From NCBI GenBank assembly GCA_963920575.1, contig OY986968.1, positions 24,062,129 through 24,126,128 of the forward strand: DNA of 64,000 nucleotides. The letters run 5' to 3'. How positions within the stretch are numbered: the first letter of the stretch is position 1; each line of letters opens with the position of its first letter. The notes beneath the pieces are model-generated. The model was given only the letters and a program-made list of their open reading frames with translations, was not told the origin of the DNA and did not search any database. Below are positions 59,101 through 64,000 of this stretch, piece by piece. Source of the DNA: Narthecium ossifragum. Its lineage: Eukaryota > Streptophyta > Magnoliopsida > Dioscoreales > Nartheciaceae. A program made the position numbers and the translations under genes.

Positions 59101-61541
59101 CATCCGCCAATTGCTCGTTGTTTTTATGATCATAACATTATTGGTTTATCAGGTTAGTGGATACGGCAAAAGGTTGATCGATTCACAAAAATGTACTTCA
59201 CATATTGATGGGCAAAGTTGTTACCAAGAAGGAAGCATTGTGTCTAGCTTCCAGGCACTAGTTGATCTATTAGTTTCTCTGATAAATAATGACAGCGATG
59301 GAAGAATTATCATTTCAAGAAGAAACTGTACATCTGGGCAATTGGAAGAAGGATACATTAAGTTTGTCATGCTTTCAGGACAGAGGATCTTTTCTGAGGT
59401 CTCGTAACTCAAATAACCAATAATATAACCGTCAACAGATGTGTACTTTGGGGTTCACAGCTGAATGACACTATTGTGGTGAATATTTCTGCAGATTACA
59501 GATCAAACACATGCAGTTGTTCTGGCTGGGGGGACGCTGCAGCCTATTGAGGAGACAAGGGTACGGCTCTTCCCTGGATTATCTCTTGACCAACTACACT
59601 TGTTCTCATGCAACCATATTGTTCCTCCAGAGAGTATTCTGCCAATCGTAGTTCCTCGCGGACCCTCAGGAATGGCATTTGATTTCAGCTACAATTCTCG
59701 AAGTTCTCTGAGCATGGTAAGCGTGTAACTAATATCACAAGCTCTTTTTTTAGGCTTCCTTCATCTAATGCTTGTTATGGAACATAAATCTCGTTTGAGG
59801 CATTAGATAATAGAATATAGGCTAAAAGGGTGTTGACGATTACAAATCCACTAGCAACTTGCCATCCAGATCTATTTCCACTTGAGGTTTATTCTTTTTG
59901 CTAGATTGGAATCTGGCTTAATAAGTGCTAATGGTGGTGAGAATCGTGGGGATCGAGGATTATACCTATTGATGGACAAAGTACATAGGCTAGTAATGCC
60001 TACAATAAATTTGAACTGTAGTACCTCAAAATACGCTCATATAGTACTGTCAGGTGTGAGCTGCTATATGTAGTCGGAAGTTCTTTTGAGTACCAGCATG
60101 AGCCAGATGTGCATTAAGAAAGTAAGGCGAATAGCTTTCAATTGGACAATAACTTTCTTTTGTGGCAAATATTGACAGTCTTTGACTTGTATGAATTTAA
60201 ATTCTGATTCCTTTCTAGCTTAAATACAAAATATGAGCTTGTGCTATCAATATGAGGTTCAGAGACTTGTTGTGGTGGTCAATCCACGATTCTGAAACTT
60301 GTTATGGCGGTAAAAAAATGTAGAAAAATATGAGCTATGGATGTTATGTGCAATTTACAATCTTATGTCATGGTATTGTGGATCTGAGAATTTTATTCAT
60401 CTCACAGCCTCTTTATCCTTGTAATAACTTTGCGTCGCTACATGGAATCTCTCTTCTTTAGCTGTTAGAACAAGAGGGAAGAACCCATAGTTGTGTTTTG
60501 GATAATTTCTTTCCTCTGAATTTTTTTGTTTAAACTTCTTCCTTAATGTTGCCAGGAAAATATCTTCCTTTATGTTCATCTTTCTCTTAGAGTTGAATTG
60601 ACATAGCTTAAAGCTATTTGTCCCTTTTTTTATAAGCTTTTATATCCTCTGGTTTACTGATTCTCTTCTCATGTATTATCACTCCAGATGGAAGAACTAG
60701 GGCGCTTGGTATGCAATGTAGTTGCAGTGGTTCCTGAAGGGATAGTTATCTTTTTCACTTCATTTGAGTATGAAGGACAGGTCTACAATGCTTGGATTGC
60801 ATCAGGTATCCTTCCGAGAATACTTAAGAAGAAACGTGTATTTCGAGAACCTCGGAACAGTGCGGATGTTGAGGTTGTTCTTAGGGAGTACAAGGAAACC
60901 ATAACATCATCGAATGGGATTCCCAAAAATGATCCAGGACCCCATGGTGCATTGCTTCTAGCTGTGGTTGGTGGAAAGGTTTCTGAAGGTATAAACTTCA
61001 GTGATGGAATGGGTCGTTGTGTTCTTATGGTAGGACTTCCCTATCCAAGTCCATCAGACATTGAATTGATGGAAAGAGTAAAGCATATAGAGGGTCTAGG
61101 AGAATGTCTCTCACAGCAAGATGGGAAGTTGTTGTCTAAAAAGCTGCATGACAATGACTCAGCCCATTCAGGCTTTGAAATATTAAGAAGCTGCACCCAG
61201 AGAGGGCGAGAATACTATGAGAATTTATGCATGAAGGCTGTAAACCAGTGTATTGGTATGCAAATTTCTTGACTTGTTAACAGAACATTTTCTTTGCATA
61301 TTAAGAATGGTGTCTCATAATTGTTTGTCTAGGTCGAGCAATCAGGCACATAGATGACTATGCTGCTGTTTTGCTAGTTGACTCGCGCTATTTACCCAGT
61401 CACACAAGTTGCTCTCGCCCAACTGACAAGCTTCCTGGGTGGATAAAGGAACGTCTTATCTGTTCCGCTGAAGGCTATGGGGAAGTTCATAGGCTATTGC
61501 ATCAATTCTTCCAATTCAACAAGCACAAAGGAGGTAATTAG
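56158..61541 (+). CDS. CHL1: Fe-S DNA helicase of the RAD3/XPD family, CHL1/DDX11 type
   Basis: Nine exons: 56158-56293, 56364-56918, 56991-57073, 57341-57694, 58776-59078, 59153-59398, 59495-59716, 60688-61255, 61333-61541; 2676 nt, 891 aa. The N-terminus [18 protein letters not shown] and Walker A ESPTGTGKT (split by intron 1) are typical. A low-complexity acidic insertion (13 Glu, 56747-56785) precedes [17 protein letters not shown]. Fe-S cysteines are in [20 protein letters not shown] and TCPYYG. DEAH box is VIVDEAHN. C-terminal motifs: [44 protein letters not shown]. The family unwinds 5'-3' and supports sister-chromatid cohesion. It could be called DDX11; FANCJ and RTEL1 are less likely from length and sequence. 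A splice site at GGAG|GTAATT just before the stop leaves room for a longer C-terminus. Confidence 0.92.
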
Positions 61542-62462
61542 AACATTGAATTTTATGAGGGTCTCAAAATAACCTCTTTTCGATTACCTTCACGCATATA
61601 CAAATGGTCTATGTTCTCACATTTTATTGTCACCGCTCTCGAATTGCCTGATATGCACTATTCAAAGTCATATGGGGATATGATCTTCTTGCTTGTCAGT
61701 TTGCGGTGGTTGGCACTTTGCAAGATCCACATATTGCTGCAGATTGCTATAGAGCTGCTTTCTAATTGTATTCCGTAGTTGACAATGATCTCCTTGGACA
61801 CAATCCACACTATTTCGCCACTACGGTTCTGTCCTTATCTATCAATAATTGTAGTTATTTGTGTTGAGGAAATTCAGGATATAAAATTTCAGTGTCGTGA
61901 TATATCATGAACTGTCAACTGTTAGCCTGCCAATTTGAAAAGTTGAACTTATTTCTTTTCTTTTTCTTGAGATTTTTATTCCTTTATTCTGTCTGTTGTG
62001 TATAAATTAAAGCATCTTTCTTATCTTTCTGGTATTAAAAATAGACATCAATGTTCACTACTTTGCTATATATTGGGTTTACACTCCATCTGCAACATTT
62101 AATTATGACAGCTTACTTTTGTAAATTAATCCCTTGCTTGCCTGAAAGAATAACGAATGATGGCGTTTTTTTCTGGAGTGATCTCAGCATGATTATATTT
62201 TAACATTTTCAAATAATTTCCATCAGAGGCCTGTATGCTTGGCTTCGAACCTTTTTTCAGATGCTTTTATAACACTGTTGTGTTCTTGGCTGTGGTAGTA
62301 GTTGACATGATCATGGATCTGTGAATAGTATTAATTGACTTGCCAAAGAGGAAGAATGGGACAAAAATCAACACTCTGTTCACTTAATTTCCACATTGCT
62401 GCATACAATGGATGCCCTGGCCTCTTGATTGCATGGTGGAAATTTAGGGCCTGTTTTGGTTT
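61542..62462. other. 3' flank of the helicase gene and intergenic
   Basis: AT-rich, with no gene seen. Just before the gap is GGGCCTGTTTTGGTTT, a typical MITE-terminus-like motif, so the gap may lie in a repeat. Confidence 0.45.
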
Positions 62463-62662
62463 NNNNNNNNNNNNNNNNNNNNNNNNNNNNNNNNNNNNNN
62501 NNNNNNNNNNNNNNNNNNNNNNNNNNNNNNNNNNNNNNNNNNNNNNNNNNNNNNNNNNNNNNNNNNNNNNNNNNNNNNNNNNNNNNNNNNNNNNNNNNNN
62601 NNNNNNNNNNNNNNNNNNNNNNNNNNNNNNNNNNNNNNNNNNNNNNNNNNNNNNNNNNNNNN
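62463..62662. other. Assembly gap (200 N)
   Basis: Exactly 200 N, placeholder of unknown true length. Confidence 1.
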
Positions 62663-63571
62663 CATCTTTGAATGGCAATATATCCGACCCGTACCGAAAT
62701 AGCCAAAATGGATCGGTTTCAGCGTTTCTTCTTCGAGCCCTGATTAGAACTAAGTGGCATCAGACTGGATCAACATCGAAACATAGCTGACATAGATCAG
62801 AGTAGTCCGATCAGATCAGCCCATATTGGTGCCATACCTAGCATGAGTTTTGGATTCGATTTCGAACCGGTCCCCCATATCAAAACCATGAGCTTGGATT
62901 GGCACACATGCAACAAAGTCAAGTCTTACGGCCGTTTTGGGTGCTTAGTAGCCGATGATGGTCATGGTTGGTCTTGGATTCTACTACTCAATCATATTTA
63001 TTTTTGAAGGAAAAAGATGACTGAACTAAACCGGATAGCAACTAAAATTATACATTATTCTCCAAACCCCTAGCCATTGTTGTCATGTGACTTCATTGAT
63101 AGTTACAGACTACCATGATAGAAATACCACCAAAGTCTTTTATATCCCTTGATTAGGTAAATCTATGAAAAATTTAATTAAACATATTAGAATCATAATC
63201 TAACATCTCACCTCATATATATTTTCGAATATTTTACAAGTTTCAACGCATTAAACAGTGTGGATTTAGCTATTTTGAATTATCTTCTAAAAGATAAGAA
63301 CCCACAGCTACTTCATCAATAGTCTTATAGTCCAATCCTCAACAGCAACACAGTACATCCCTTTCTTTAAAAAGGATAAAAACAACCACAATAATGAGGT
63401 AATAATGAAGCATTCATATAGATCCTCCTATGGATTCTCTCTTTGTACTCATTCAAAACTTTATATAAATACCATCCATTCCTCCATTTCTAAGTAAAAG
63501 AGAGAGCCACCCAACTCATAGAAGCCTCTTTAGAAGAAGAGCTCCATTAAAAAGACTTTAGAGTTAGTTCT

Positions 63572-63597
<26 letters not shown>
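62663..63597 (+). promoter_or_regulatory. Upstream region of the OVATE-like gene, TATA at 63471
   Basis: 62663-63000 resembles degraded repeat sequence. 63000-63470 is AT-rich. TTATATAAAT at 63471-63480 is a good TATA box about 120 bp before the start codon; a (GA)n tract (63574-63597) ends directly at the ATG. Confidence 0.55.
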
Positions 63598-63603
<6 letters not shown>

Positions 63604-64000
63604 GTCAATAGGAGGACCGGCAGCCTGAAACAGAGGCTGGCGCGCATGTTTCGACCTCCGCCGCCGCTGCTCCGCTCATCCTCCGGCGGCGGCACCGACA
63701 TTGTGGAGCCTCAGCCCTTGGTCTCCGCCAACTGCCATCGATCCGATGACGTCGACCCACGATGCCAATCCTTCCCGGCCCCCTCCGACAACCCGCTCTG
63801 GCGTTGTGCGGGCACCGTCAGGCGTCTCTCCGGCTGCGGTAGCTGCCGGCCGAAGCACGCGCCGCCGGCGGAGCTCTCTGCTCTCGCGCCGAACCTGGTG
63901 AATGGTAAGAAGACGACCAAGAAGAATCAGGAGGGGAGGGTTGGATGCAACGGCGCCGGAGATGGCAGGGCTTGCCCGCCGGCTTCTCCGGCTTTTTCGC
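63598..64000 (+). CDS. N-terminal part of an OVATE family protein-like gene, runs off the window
   Basis: An open frame of 134 codons from ATG 63598-63600 reaches the window end without a stop. The start MEVNRRTGSLKQRLARMFRP has the basic amphipathic MF(R)-type opening of plant OVATE family proteins. It is followed by a Ser/Pro-rich low-complexity region with CGSC and KKTTKKNQ. The OVATE domain itself should lie downstream, outside the window, so the family call is not proven. OVATE proteins are transcriptional repressors affecting organ shape. GC content is much higher than in the flanks. Confidence 0.6.

Overview
The window is nuclear DNA of a flowering plant. Evidence: spliced genes with GT-AG introns, plant-specific families (P-class PPR, F-box/F-box-associated, AP-4 adaptin, plastid TraB-like, OVATE-like), plant L1-clade LINEs with an RNase H domain, solo LTRs, MITEs, and two scaffold gaps of exactly 200 N. 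The species cannot be named from the sequence alone.

Layout. 1-22 kb is almost entirely repeats and broken genes: a LINE 3' end, the last two exons of a sugar-phosphate/nucleotide-sugar translocator cut off at a perfect 129-bp inverted repeat, an F-box gene with an in-frame TAG, a second F-box copy split by about 8.7 kb of nested transposons (including two solo LTRs, one inside the other, both with perfect 5-bp target duplications), and a LINE nested inside another LINE. 22.3-26.0 kb: ankyrin-AAA ATPase gene (+). 29.0-31.6 kb: PPR gene (-). 32.7-38.6 kb: AP-4 beta adaptin (-), head to head with a plastid TraB-like gene (38.8-42.1 kb, +). 42.7-47.0 kb: a 905-bp DNA element and an inverted-repeat element carrying a LINE. 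48.8-49.6 kb: ribosomal protein eL37 (-). 50-52.8 kb: LINE D with a MITE inside it, and degenerate GC-rich repeats. 53.1-55.8 kb: phosphoribosylanthranilate isomerase (PAI, -), head to head with a CHL1/DDX11-type Fe-S helicase (56.2-61.5 kb, +). The window ends inside an OVATE-family-like gene.

The genes are independent housekeeping or organellar functions, not a pathway cluster. The most unusual gene-level observation is that the PPR gene and the PAI gene, 24 kb apart, share a homologous promoter, first coding exon and start of intron 1. It looks as if a promoter plus a targeting-peptide exon was duplicated from one gene to the other. The most unusual repeat-level observations are a 3'-terminal small hairpin recurring in most of the LINE copies, a 25-bp LINE insertion with a full target duplication, a hAT MITE sitting inside a LINE's target duplication, and the 129-bp perfect palindrome.

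All exon boundaries were read by eye from splice consensus, phase and remembered family similarity. No search was run.
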